Program-made: the position numbers and the translations under genes
Origin: Mercurialis annua
Lineage: Eukaryota > Streptophyta > Magnoliopsida > Malpighiales > Euphorbiaceae
Reading direction: 5' to 3'
Assembly (NCBI RefSeq): GCF_937616625.2
Contig: NC_065576.1
Coordinates: 31,522,628-31,586,627 of the forward strand
Length of the DNA: 64,000 nt
Part shown: positions 23,917 to 33,883 of the stretch, in pieces
Layout: each line of letters opens with the position of its first letter
Position numbering within the stretch: the stretch's first letter is position 1
The notes under the pieces: generated by a model
Database searches by the model: none
Seen by the model: the letters and a program-made list of their open reading frames with translations, nothing else
What the model was told of the DNA's origin: nothing

Positions 23917-24563
23917 CCTCAACTAGCAACACATTTGTGTATGGAAATGTATACATGTGCCTAACAGTCAATTGAAATACATGATATTACCTTGTATGAT
24001 ACGGTTGTGTATAGACAAAAGCACATGGAACAAAAAAAAAGCCTTAAGAATAGAGATAATATGCATAATACCGAAACACCTAAAGAAAAAACCAAAGGCA
24101 GCCTACGAAACTCATAAATTTATATTTGTCATGCAAGGTAGGTGGGAAATGCAAAGTCATTTCTTTATTTGTCGGGAATTGAAAATTAAAGTTGTGATAA
24201 CAAATTGAGTAGTAGTACAAAACATACGGAACGGCTGCCCGCAATTTAAGGCTCTTGTAAGATATGTGTAGATATTCAAATTTAATTTTTATAGAGCTCT
24301 ATGTATAGGGATGCAGAGGACAGCTGTGATTTCAATTCATGTTTTTTTTTTGCAAAAAAAAAAGCTTATTTTCCGAAACTGGCCTTTGACAATTTTATAT
24401 GCACAATGCCCAAAGCACTATTATATGACATTGTAGGTCACTATTTGTTCACATGCATTCGTTGTGAACCAATTTGTAAAATTGAAAAGATAAAGGGTCC
24501 TACATGCTGTTAACTCCACTAATGTTATATGTTTGGCATTTAAAGAAAAGGCCCCATTTTGTA

Positions 24564-25583
24564 GGCTAATAATTATCCATGGCCCCTGACCTTTAGGGCT
24601 ACGGGCGCTAAACCTCCTGATGTTTAAAAACGGACGCTAAACCCCCTGATCTTTGTGGCGGCGCTCACAAACCCCCCTGAGACCAAAAATCGCCGATTTT
24701 TGTAAAACAAAAAGGGTGACGTGGCAACGATTTTCAAATGTCAGACCCAACAAATTCTGATGCATGTCAGTCCATGTTAGGTGTCAGGTGACACCTGACC
24801 AAAAATACCAAAACATCTAAAATAACCTCAATAAATCAAATAAAAAAATTAAAAATTAAAACAACCTAACCATTCAAATCAAACCCAAATAAACTTAACC
24901 AAACCACTTTATCCCTACCTTAACCGCTGGCCACCTGCCTCCGGCTATGGCCGAAATATTTTTTTTCCGGCCACCACCTCTGTTCTTCGAGTGAAGAACA
25001 TATCTGAATCTGTTCTTCACTCAAGAACAAACCACCAGGGTCTGTTCTTTAATGAAGAACAGACCCAATGGGTCTATTCTTTGATGAAGAACAGATCCAC
25101 GATATGTTCTTCATCAAAGAACAGACCCGGTGGTGTATTCTTAGGAAACAGCCGGCCGGAGAATATCCCGGGCGTGGGGGCGGCGGCGGCGGTGGCCAGA
25201 GGCAGGTGGCCGGCGGTTAGGGTAAGGGGTGAATTGTTTTTTTTCTTTTAAGTTTATTTGGGTTGATTTGAATTGTAGCGGTTGAATTAATTTTTAATTT
25301 TTTTTAATTGTATTATTATTGGGGGTATTTTAGAATTTTTAGTGTTTTTGGTGAGGTGTCACTTGACACCTAATATGGACTGACATGAAGTCAGAATTTT
25401 TTAGGTCTGACATGTGAAAATTGCTGCCACGTCACCCGTTTTTTTTAACAAAAATCGGCAATTTTTGGTCTCAGGGGGTTTCGTGAGCGCCGCTACAAAG
25501 ATTAGGGGGTTTAGCTCCCGTTTTTAAACATCAGTTTAGCGTCCGTAGCCCTAAAAGTCAAGGGCCATGGGTGACTATTAGCC
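24564..25583. mobile_element. Non-autonomous MULE-like foldback element
   Basis: Perfect 9-bp TSDs, CATTTTGTA, lie at 24555-24563 and 25584-25592. The termini are long inverted repeats of roughly 230 bp starting GGCTAATA. They share blocks such as CATGGCCC, AGGGCTACGG, GCGGCGCTC, GGTGTCA and TGACGTGGCA, with moderate divergence. A 9-bp TSD with long TIRs is typical of Mutator-like elements. There is no transposase. The middle carries four hairpin-forming units (24977-25140) and a GC-rich GGCGGCGGCGG stretch unlike the flanks, perhaps captured sequence. Confidence 0.88.
24977..25140. repeat. Tandem hairpin units inside the MULE
   Basis: Variants of TGTTCTTC, then AGTGAAGAACA or TAATGAAGAACAG, recur four to five times, each an imperfect palindrome. 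They are separated by CCAGGGTCTG- or ACCCAATGGGT-type spacers. Together they could fold into several small hairpins or one larger structure. No function is evident. Confidence 0.65.
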
Positions 25584-25661
25584 CATTTTGTATTATATTG
25601 GTAAGTATATTTGTGATGATACGACATTTGAGTTGATTTTCTTTTTTGGCACAATTAATAT

Positions 25662-25859
25662 AGATTTCCACCTACACATTATGCTAGCCGTAGCACAATT
25701 CAAATCTAATTTAACCTACGGCTCGTGAAGAACTGCACAATGTACATGTTTTTGATTCCACCGTACATGTTTTTGATTTCCACCTACACATTATGTTAGC
25801 CATAGGATAATTCAAATGTAATTTAACCCATGGCTCGTGAAGAACTATACAACGTACAG
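25662..25859. repeat. Two-copy tandem repeat beside a Helitron-like 5' end
   Basis: GATTTCCACCTACACATTAT...CGTGAAGAACT...GTACA occurs at 25662-25752 and again, diverged, at 25775-25859, with a partial copy between. On the minus strand the pair lies within 30-230 bp of the candidate terminus at 25888. A related stretch lies near 52600 (TATACAATGTACAAG). Confidence 0.55.
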
Positions 25860-25887
25860 GATTTTAAACTTAAACTTTAGAATATAG

Positions 25888-25970
25888 AATTGTAAATAAT
25901 AATTAATATAGTCTAAGTTTGTTCAAAATAGTACATAATTTGAAATACAAAAAGTACAAAGCAGACTGCC
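25888..25970 (-). mobile_element. Junction of a Helitron-like 5' end with a 3'-subterminal copy
   Basis: To the left of 25888 the minus strand reads TCTATATTCTAAAG, like the candidate terminus at 52634. To the right, 25889-25970 matches 12313-12395 (ATTGTAAATAATAATTAATA...GCAGACTGC) at well over 90% by eye. The homology to the 12.3-kb copy begins exactly where the putative 5' end stops. This suggests a new Helitron end abutting the 3'-subterminal region of another. Confidence 0.4.
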
Positions 25971-26069
25971 ACTATAATAATATTTTGCATAACCGATTCA
26001 AACAGCTTACATAACATAAAACACATACACCAATAATAATAATAATAATAGATTACATAACGAATTCAA

Positions 26070-26475
26070 GCAGCTCACATTTTTTGATTAATGTCGCAAG
26101 CATTTCACACAGTTCCGTATATTCCGATTTACGTTGGCTGGGAAATTCGTCATCAAATACACAGAAACAAAGATGCACACGACGCGGGGTCGTGGTGACA
26201 GGAATCGATAATACGCAATCCACAAGTCTCTTCTAAGAATTCAAGAGCCAACCTGGACGCCTTTTCTCTAGCATCTTGTGCATGTCAGATTGCCCAATAC
26301 AGACCTTCTCAACCAAATTATTGGATTGACAATGCCTATATGTAAACTTGACATTGCAATAATGCCAACCGTTTGTAGTACGATCAGTTTCGTAAGTTGG
26401 AGCCGGAATATGTAAAAATTTCAACCCAGCTAATAGTAGATACACACAACTAATTGACACAACAAGCATTTGCAT
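26070..26475 (-). pseudogene. Unrecognised gene, copy 2 (paralogue of 38189-38590)
   Basis: The minus strand encodes WHYCNVKFTYRHCQSNNLVE, then in a shifted frame LALEFLEETCGLRII, and further on EFPSQRKSEYTELCEML. The intact paralogue at 38189-38590 has FTYRHLRSKDLVDKV, LALEFLEEACGLRII and EFPGQRKPDYGELCAL in the same order. I do not recognise the family. This copy is frameshifted and partly deleted. It lies next to copy 2 of its partner gene (27023-27442), as in the other locus. Confidence 0.55.
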
Positions 26476-27022
26476 ATCAAAAAATGTGGCTTACAAAGTC
26501 TCCCATAAACTTCACACGACCAAACCATTTTAAAAAATAAATTCCAAATTCTATTACTTATAGAATCATCGGAAAAAAATTTGGGTTAAATAATGAGCTT
26601 TAAAATGCATCGGCCATGAGTTAAAGTTTAATGCATTCATTACATTTCAAAATAAAGAATGCAAATTGCAAACATGGAAAAAAAAACTAAGAACATATAA
26701 CACTCGAATAGTAGTATGTTGTCATGACGGGTATTAATGCTCTACTTAAAAGGGCAAATAATTATCAAACAAAACAATACTCAAAATTACAACATATAAT
26801 TATTAAAGTTCACTTTAAAAAAATATAAAATGCAACAGAACTCTAGAGTAGACCGAATTTAACTAACACTTCAACTATATTACTCAAACGCTCAAAAGCT
26901 TACAGTAACTAAATTATTTGTTAAATCTTAAAATTTTAAATAATTTTAAAACTATGCACGCCATATAATAAAACAGATCTAAACAATATTTGACATCCCA
27001 AATAAAGGTGAAAGGTCCAATC

Positions 27023-27442
27023 TTAATGTTCGTAGCCTTTAAGTCTTTTATATTTTTTCCTTAGGTCCTTGTATCTTAACATCACCCCAATATATAAAAT
27101 GTCTTGCCCACGGCAATGCTCTAGAATATCATCCATGCATTTCGTTATAACTTCTAATCGTTGTGTGTTGTAATGATTAATTACGACGTCAAATTTGCTT
27201 TTTAAAAAATCAACACCGCATTGGGCAGCCATCTCTTTCGCATCCTCTTCGGAGATGTTGCTATGACCATGAAACTCATCATTAATTGGACCGTTAGTAG
27301 AGTCGGTAAATATAAAAACAACAGTCGCATCCCATAGGAATGTACCCACATGATTAACAACATTATTAAAATGTCGAGGCAACTTTAATTCCGATAACGT
27401 TGACGCAAGCAAGTAATCATACGTGGCAATAAGGTCTGGCAT
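27023..27442 (-). CDS. Unrecognised protein, copy 2 (paralogue of 39713-40153)
   Basis: This 139-codon exon-sized frame begins MPDLIATYDYLLASTLSEL and contains GTFLWDATVVFIFTDS, FHGHSNISEEDAKEMAAQ, KSKFDVVINHYNT and DILYIGVMLRYKDLRKKY. The paralogue at 39713-40153 has the same blocks (GTFLWNATVILTFTD, FHGQSNIFEDDAKDLAAQ, KNKFDVQINYYH, MLYIGLMVRYKATRQKY), roughly 45% identical by eye. Conservation of the frame between copies supports real coding. I do not recognise a domain, and no signal peptide is evident. It is probably an exon of a larger gene carried by the Helitron block. Confidence 0.5.
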   Translation of the reverse strand: MPDLIATYDYLLASTLSELKLPRHFNNVVNHVGTFLWDATVVFIFTDSTNGPINDEFHGHSNISEEDAKEMAAQCGVDFLKSKFDVVINHYNTQRLEVITKCMDDILEHCRGQDILYIGVMLRYKDLRKKYKRLKGYEH

Positions 27443-28195
27443 CCTGTTTAGAATATACCTAAAGGAATATGATCAAGTACCATCGTTAATTAAAAATAGA
27501 TGCGGACATATATATTTGGCAAACTAACAGTTCGTACAAACATGGAGCACAAAAACTTAAACGTACGAAGAGAAAGTAAGGCAAACTAACCACTGTATGC
27601 GGAGGAAGTTCAAGCCAGTGTTGAGTGTCAATGGACACAACAATAATCAATTTACATATTGAGGCGAAGAGTAATGCATTTCTAAAGAACAATAAAAAAA
27701 TAAAAATGTTAGTATGAGAAGAATGAGGGCCACATTAAAGGTGATATATGTAAGAAGGACAGAATAAAGAAGAGGCAGTCCTTGATTCACGGAGAATAAA
27801 AGTATATATTAGCCCCATTGGAAAAGTGAATTTAACAATTAAAGTCTATGCGTAGATACGTAGGGGAAAGCAATAGCAATAATTATTGTAGTGAATGCCA
27901 TTAATTTAAAAAAATCGATCGGAGATGGGATGGAAAAGCTGATAAATGAAAAAAAATTTATTCCGACATTTTTCGAAAGTAATAATAGCAATCACAAGCC
28001 AACAAATTTAAGCTTGTGATGCGATTGGAAAGTTGACAGTAATTAATTTATCGTCCCTACATGCAAACAACAAAACAATGCAAAATTAACAATTTTGCTA
28101 CCTTCGAAAAAACCATATGCAATACACATGGATTTTCACATTCAAATGTTCAACCGTTCTTAATCTATTATGAAATAATAGTTCTATCTGTATAT

Positions 28196-28381
28196 ATTTA
28201 TTGTTAATTGAAATGTTTTTGCAAAATATAAAATGAAAATTAGTATCACGTTCTTCGTTAAATTAATGCTAATTGAATAAAGTATTCATTTATTGTTAAT
28301 TGAAATGTTTTTGCAAAATATAAAATGAAAATTAGTATCACGTTCTTATCGTTAAATTAATGCCAATTGAATAAAGTATTC
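28196..28381. repeat. Two-copy tandem repeat, about 92 bp unit
   Basis: ATTTATTGTTAATTGAAATG through GAATAAAGTATTC is repeated directly, with very few differences (one small insertion, TAT, near the end of copy 2). The near identity suggests a recent duplication. Confidence 0.9.
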
Positions 28382-30214
28382 TCTTCTATTCAGATCACGT
28401 AACAGACGGCTATACTTATAATTGCTGTTTAAACGTCTACACGCTTTCTTTATTGTGTCTCACTTTTTCTAAGTGTGTAAGATGTAGATTATTGGAAAAT
28501 TTCGGTCAGCAAACTACCGTTGAAAGAATACAACCGCTAGTGGAGCGAACTACGGTGCTATGTTTACTCCAGCATCAATTATTTCAATTTTCTTCATCAA
28601 TAAAGGTATGTCGTTCATACAATTAGAACAATAAGGCAACTAACAAAATCTAAATTATTTACCTATGCAATTAACGTGAGCAAGCTGAAAATACCATTAA
28701 AGAAGATAGTAATCAGCAAAATTACGCCTTTGCCAACACCAACGTCTTCATGTGCTGGCCCAGTAGTGATTTTAGTAGTGCAAATTGCTGGTTTATTAAA
28801 AGCAGTTTGTTGATCTGCTATATTATAAAATTGATATTAAAAAAACCTCTATCCATAAATTAACAATACACAATTATATTGATAAGCAAGCTATTTTGTA
28901 ATAAATAATTTTATTTAATTAAACATTGGTGGACAACTACATAATTAAGTATAAAAGGTACACTGATGCCTCTACGAACTAAGAAAATAGATATTTTCCT
29001 ACAACTTGTAACGCCTGAACGTTCATTCTTGCGACGAAAAGAACCGAACTTGTGGCCATCACCTACAATTACGCAATCACTATACGATATACTCGAAACA
29101 GAAGACACATAAATGATGATAGTGCAAACCGTTGCAATGACAAATACATTATGCTACGATAATCGAACTATATCACATAATCTCTAATTAGTGCTATAGC
29201 TAACAGTGGGCAATAATAAGAACAAATAAAATTAAAAAAAAAATTCGTTTTCGGGGAGATGGAACATGGTAATTATAAGTAGAACAATTAAAACTATAAT
29301 AAAAAACATAAGAAATTTCATTTTAAAGTGGGATATGAAAATAGGAAATATATGAGAGGATTGAGGCAGATTAGTAAATAAAAAAAAGAGTATAAGTAGT
29401 AAAAAATGTAGCCGTTTTATTACTGTTTTAATATGACCGTTATTTTAAAAAGTTAGATAAAAAAATAATGATGTTATGTATAAATTTGGAATGCAGCACT
29501 ATTTGTAAACTATTGAAATTCTTTTAAAAAGACTGTAGATTTTAAAAACTTGGATTTATAATAAAAAAATAATTAATATTTAATTATACACAAATATTAA
29601 TCTAATATATATACAAATTTCTTTTTATAGTAAAGTTTTTTTGTGCAAAATGAGATGCATTAGAAATTAGAATCAATGTAATCACAGTTTGTCAAATAAT
29701 CACTTATCGATATATGAGTTAACATTTTTTTAAATAGAAAGGACATATCTATTTATAAGAAACTAATTAACCTTAAATTAAACACATTTATTAATATAAA
29801 TGTATATACAGATATTTTCTCATAATAATTTTGTTGTGTAAACTGGGATGCATTAGAGCTTAAATTATTATAACAACAGTTCGTTAAATAATCGCGTACC
29901 AAACTATGGGTTACCTTTATCTAAAATAGAAGGTACAAATCTATTAATTAGTAATATATATATAATATACGAACCTTGTTTAATAATACAAAACAAAATT
30001 AATATGTAAACTGATATATCTGATAAAAAAATAAGCTGAAGATAATTAACTAACCAACGATGCATCAACACATATTTTTTCACATCTAGTAACAATACAC
30101 ATATATCTATTGATAATTAATTTTCTAGTAGTCATGCGGTCTTACTATGTTTTATTCATTACATATTTATATATTGACTGAATGTAACATAATTCTAAAT
30201 AACTTATAATAATA

Positions 30215-30216
<2 letters not shown>

Positions 30217-30252
<36 letters not shown>
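30217..30252. repeat. (AT)n microsatellite
   Basis: About 18 AT units. It produces a spurious Tyr-Ile repeat when translated. Confidence 0.95.
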
Positions 30253-30257
<5 letters not shown>

Positions 30258-31250
30258 ATCTGGTCGGACCTAAAAGCTTCATTCCCAATTTGCAGTCAAC
30301 AAATTGAACATCAAAAAGTGGAAGCCGGCATGTGACTATGTACACAGTATCCATGAATCCTTTTTCCTATCAGATTTGTAGTTGTGCGGAATAGTAGTTC
30401 GAAAACGTAGCATTTGAGTCTGTTTGGCGTAAGAACTTTGATATTTGCCATCCAATAATATCTTTATTTGATTAAATATTTTCTCCATAATAACGCTCCT
30501 AGCTGAAAAATGTAAACGTATTGAAAAATACAAAACTTCTTAGTTTGCAATTACAATTGAGAAAATAACGCACCTTGAATGTTAGCTTCGCCTATGTTCT
30601 TCGCAGACTGGAAAAAACAAATCATGCAATAGAAAGTAAAAATATAGTGGCTAGTGGGATGTGTAATTCAGAGACCATGGTATTTATATTATTTATTGTG
30701 GGAGTGTATGGTAAAGCGAAAGAAAGTTGGGTGGACAACAACCGTCTCTGTAGTAGATTAGTCATTGATAGAACCAGCCGATACATTGAGTGGAACCCCG
30801 TATTTCAAGCTGACTGTTGAGATTGTGTACCAATAATGCAGATTTTTTCATACCATAGTTGTAATACTGACAAGAAGACTAACTTTAAAGTTGGCCGACA
30901 TTATACTATTAAATAGAGGAGTATCTCGTAAGTTAAAAAAAACATGTCCTGTAATTATATCTAGAAAAACACGTCATGCATAAATACAGTGTACGATTAA
31001 GTTTATTTCAGTAAATACCAACGTTATTTCCGTATTGAACAGTTATATTATGAATCAAAACTTTTACCGAGCACATACGACTATATTCTAAATAGCACAT
31101 TAATAAATATAACCAAGCAAATAAGTGTACAGCAACAATTGAATGTCAAAGTAAAAAAAAGATATGCAAAGTCTAAAATAGCAAAAATACAAATATTCAA
31201 ACCATAACTTTAAAAGTGTTTTATAAATCGATAATATGCTTCAATTCATG

Positions 31251-33796
31251 CTAGAAAAACTCTGGGGCAGGTCGCCTAGTCAATTTTTGTTTCTTACTTC
31301 CTTGCGAGGATGAAGAAGATTCCTCGTCTGAGAATTGCAAAGTATGACGGACCTTGGATGGTGTTGCAAAAGACAATCGCGTGCGTACAACCGATTCCGA
31401 AGGTGGCAACGAAGGGAAAATTGGGAAGTTATCTATGTTGCTTTCAGCATCACTGAACACTTGGACCACCTTGAACGCCATTTGTGAACAATCCTGGATG
31501 CGGTCGTTTATTTGAAGTTGGAATACCCGGCGTAACCCATAAATTTTGTTTTCAGAAAGGGTGGCACATTGTATCTGTCCTTCGCCATACTTGACAGAGC
31601 AAACGGAGGCAATCCAATTAAATTTGCAGCCATATTGCCGAATAAAATAATCGGGACCTCGTTGGTCGCATCCGCAACTATTACCGTGACCCTATACCAA
31701 ACAAATATATGATATTGTATTAGTATGCAAGTTATATAAGTAAAACACAACTATTATAGATTAAATTATTTATCATTGTATAGGCATAGCTTCCAACAAA
31801 CCGCATTTCTTGCAATAAATATTTTGGTCATACGTCTGCACGCCACTTTTACATCTTGGGCACGCGTGATACCACCATCCCTCACTCGAATCAATCTCTC
31901 TGATGACAGCTTCGCATGTGTATTTTTTTCCTAATAAACAATACTTGTTACTCAATATGAGGAAATCTGATTACACAAACTTTTACATATGAGCAACGTA
32001 GAAGAAGGGCATTACCTTGTCTATGTGGAAATCGAGCTGCAACAATTCATTCTCAGTCTTTCGATTCTCATTCCTTTCTGTTTTGGGATCCGTCAAAGGG
32101 GCCTTTTCATTTATAATCACTTTCAGTTCCGATGGTTTTATTGGAAAACTAAATAATATGTATAAATAAAGCAGGCACTGTCACCCAGTGAATAAGAAAT
32201 GAATATAATAAACTAAACGGAATAACAAACGGCTCTATCAGCCAGCCACACCTTTCCATAACATATTCAACCTCCGGCAACTCAGGATTCACAAAGAACT
32301 TACTTGCCACTGTTGCCGCTAACACGGGTTCTCCTGAAACTGAATTAGCGTATAACTGTAAAATCATGGCAACTTAATTTGTAAATGTTAAAGAAATTAG
32401 GCTTAACCCATCTAGAGGCCCCTGTACTTTATATTTTTTTTTCCGTAGGTCCTTATACTTCATTTTTGTATTATTTGGTCCTTCTACTTACCTATTTTCG
32501 ATTTTCATGTCCTTTTTGAGTTTTTTCCAGTCCCTGTACTTACAATTGTTTTTCCTTCAGTCCCTATACTTACAATCTTTTTTTCCTCCAGTCACACAAA
32601 ATGACTGGAAAAAACTCAAAAAGGACCTGAAAAATAAAAATAGGTAAGTAGAGGGATTAGATAATATAAAAATGAAGTATAAGGACCTACGAAAAAAAAA
32701 GTGTAAAGTACAAGGGCCTCTAGATGGGTTTGGCCAAGAAATTACCATAATGTGGCTTCACGGATAACGATGTTATGACCAAAATATTGGGCCTTCTTTG
32801 GCACATTCAATAATATGTGCTTCAGGAAAGTCCCGTGCAGCTTTTTCCATAGTGTAACACTCATTTTCTCCCTCCTAAATTTCATAAAAAGTAAATAAAT
32901 TCAAATGTCTAGTAATAAGCAAATTGAGTATAAAAATATCCGAAACACGATCATATTTAGCAGCGTTAACATGGTAACTATAATGAAATTGCGATAGTTC
33001 ATTCAAATGTATCGAAGGTCAGAATGATTGTGTGCAGTAACCCTATAGAATTAAAGAAGTAAGTAGCATAATACAATGTCAGAAAACATAAATATGGATA
33101 CATATTGTGAATTCTGAATAGTTATTGGTCGTTTGGTTTTAATGTTGTCAGAAAATCGAGTCTACTCAACACCTTCGAGAACCACCAGTTGCCCTATCGT
33201 ATCTAAAAAAACAGTGCATTAATAATGTAATTAGTATAAACATACATTACACAATTTTTAAAATTTTCAACAAACCACTCAGAAAGTTAAATTGGTTAAC
33301 GCGTCCTTTTAAATCGTCGAAGGACAGGAAATTGAACTTGTAAAACGGAATGGCAGGGGTTGTTAAATCAACGATTTGCCTGGAAATCGTGTTTTTCGGC
33401 AACATGAGACGAAAAGCATGCGGACTTATGCGGTAGTTAGCTTGCGCAAGCATAACCGAAAAACCAGATATGGCATAAACTTCACCCTCGACAAATAATT
33501 CACGGAACTATGCTTCCGCACCCCTGCCTGCAACGCCCTGAATTGTATCACCCTAACATTATACATGACATTGTTAATATCCATCGATATAGTACGACTA
33601 TAACTACATACACACAAATCATGCAAAGTAAATAATTTAAACGAACCTTGTAATCAATCAAAAGAAACTCGAAGCTGAATATTACACCAGGATTATGAGT
33701 GCTGTAAAAATCCCAGACTCTAGCAACTCTGGCTATAATTTGAACCTGCTTTATATCCTTTGTAATATTGCAGATTTCAACAGATGCCATGTTCAA
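31251..33796 (-). pseudogene. RPA70-like single-strand DNA-binding gene of the Helitron
   Basis: The minus-strand exons read in order as follows. First, an OB-fold start, ITKDIKQVQIIARVARVWD (33796 to about 33650). Then FRELFVEGEVYAISGFSV and YRISPHAFRLMLPKN (about 33520-33250), VTLWKKLHGTFLKHILLNV and IVIREATLW (to 32746), VSGEPVLAATVASKFFVNP (32355 leftward), the zinc ribbon WWYHACPRCKSGVQTY...YCKKCGLLEAMPIQ (about 31880-31773), and ADATNEVPIILFGNMAANL. A low-complexity acidic tail ends at 31251. This is the domain order of Replication protein A large subunits, which bind and protect ssDNA. Plant Helitrons commonly carry such a gene beside RepHel, as here. Stops and damaged exons suggest it is not functional. 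A MULE-like MITE sits in one intron. Confidence 0.8.
32400..32735. mobile_element. MULE-type foldback MITE in an RPA intron
   Basis: Perfect 9-bp TSDs, AAGAAATTA, lie at 32391-32399 and 32736-32744. The whole 336 bp is nearly one inverted repeat: GGCTTAACCCATCTAGAGGC at the left end matches GGCCAAACCCATCTAGAGGC on the other strand at the right end, and arms continue to a centre near 32590. No coding capacity. The right TSD touches the GT of the RPA 5' splice site (GTAATTTCTT on the minus strand), so it inserted about 10 nt into the intron. The intron would be only about 45 nt without it. Confidence 0.9.
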
Positions 33797-33883
33797 CTAC
33801 ACATCAATGTTAGTGGAATAACATGATAAAACATATTTACAGGTCTTGCAAAATTTCTGAATAAACAACGTTCTTTGTATTGT

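Larger units (their letters stand above)
27700..31250. other. AT-rich stretch without recognisable genes
   Basis: Only short frames occur. One minus-strand pair (30533-30336 and 30354 to about 30250) looks coding-like (FRTTIPHNYKSDRKK, then TCRLPLFDVQFVDCKLGMK in another frame), but I do not recognise it. A two-copy tandem repeat and an (AT)n tract lie inside and are listed separately. Confidence 0.4.

Noticed and set aside
24977..25140. CRISPR-like array of repeats and spacers
   Set aside because: This is a plant nuclear context; units are palindromic, irregular and lie inside a MULE.
30145..30354. Minus-strand frame with a Tyr-Ile run
   Set aside because: The run comes from the (AT)n microsatellite; only the short part before it might be coding.
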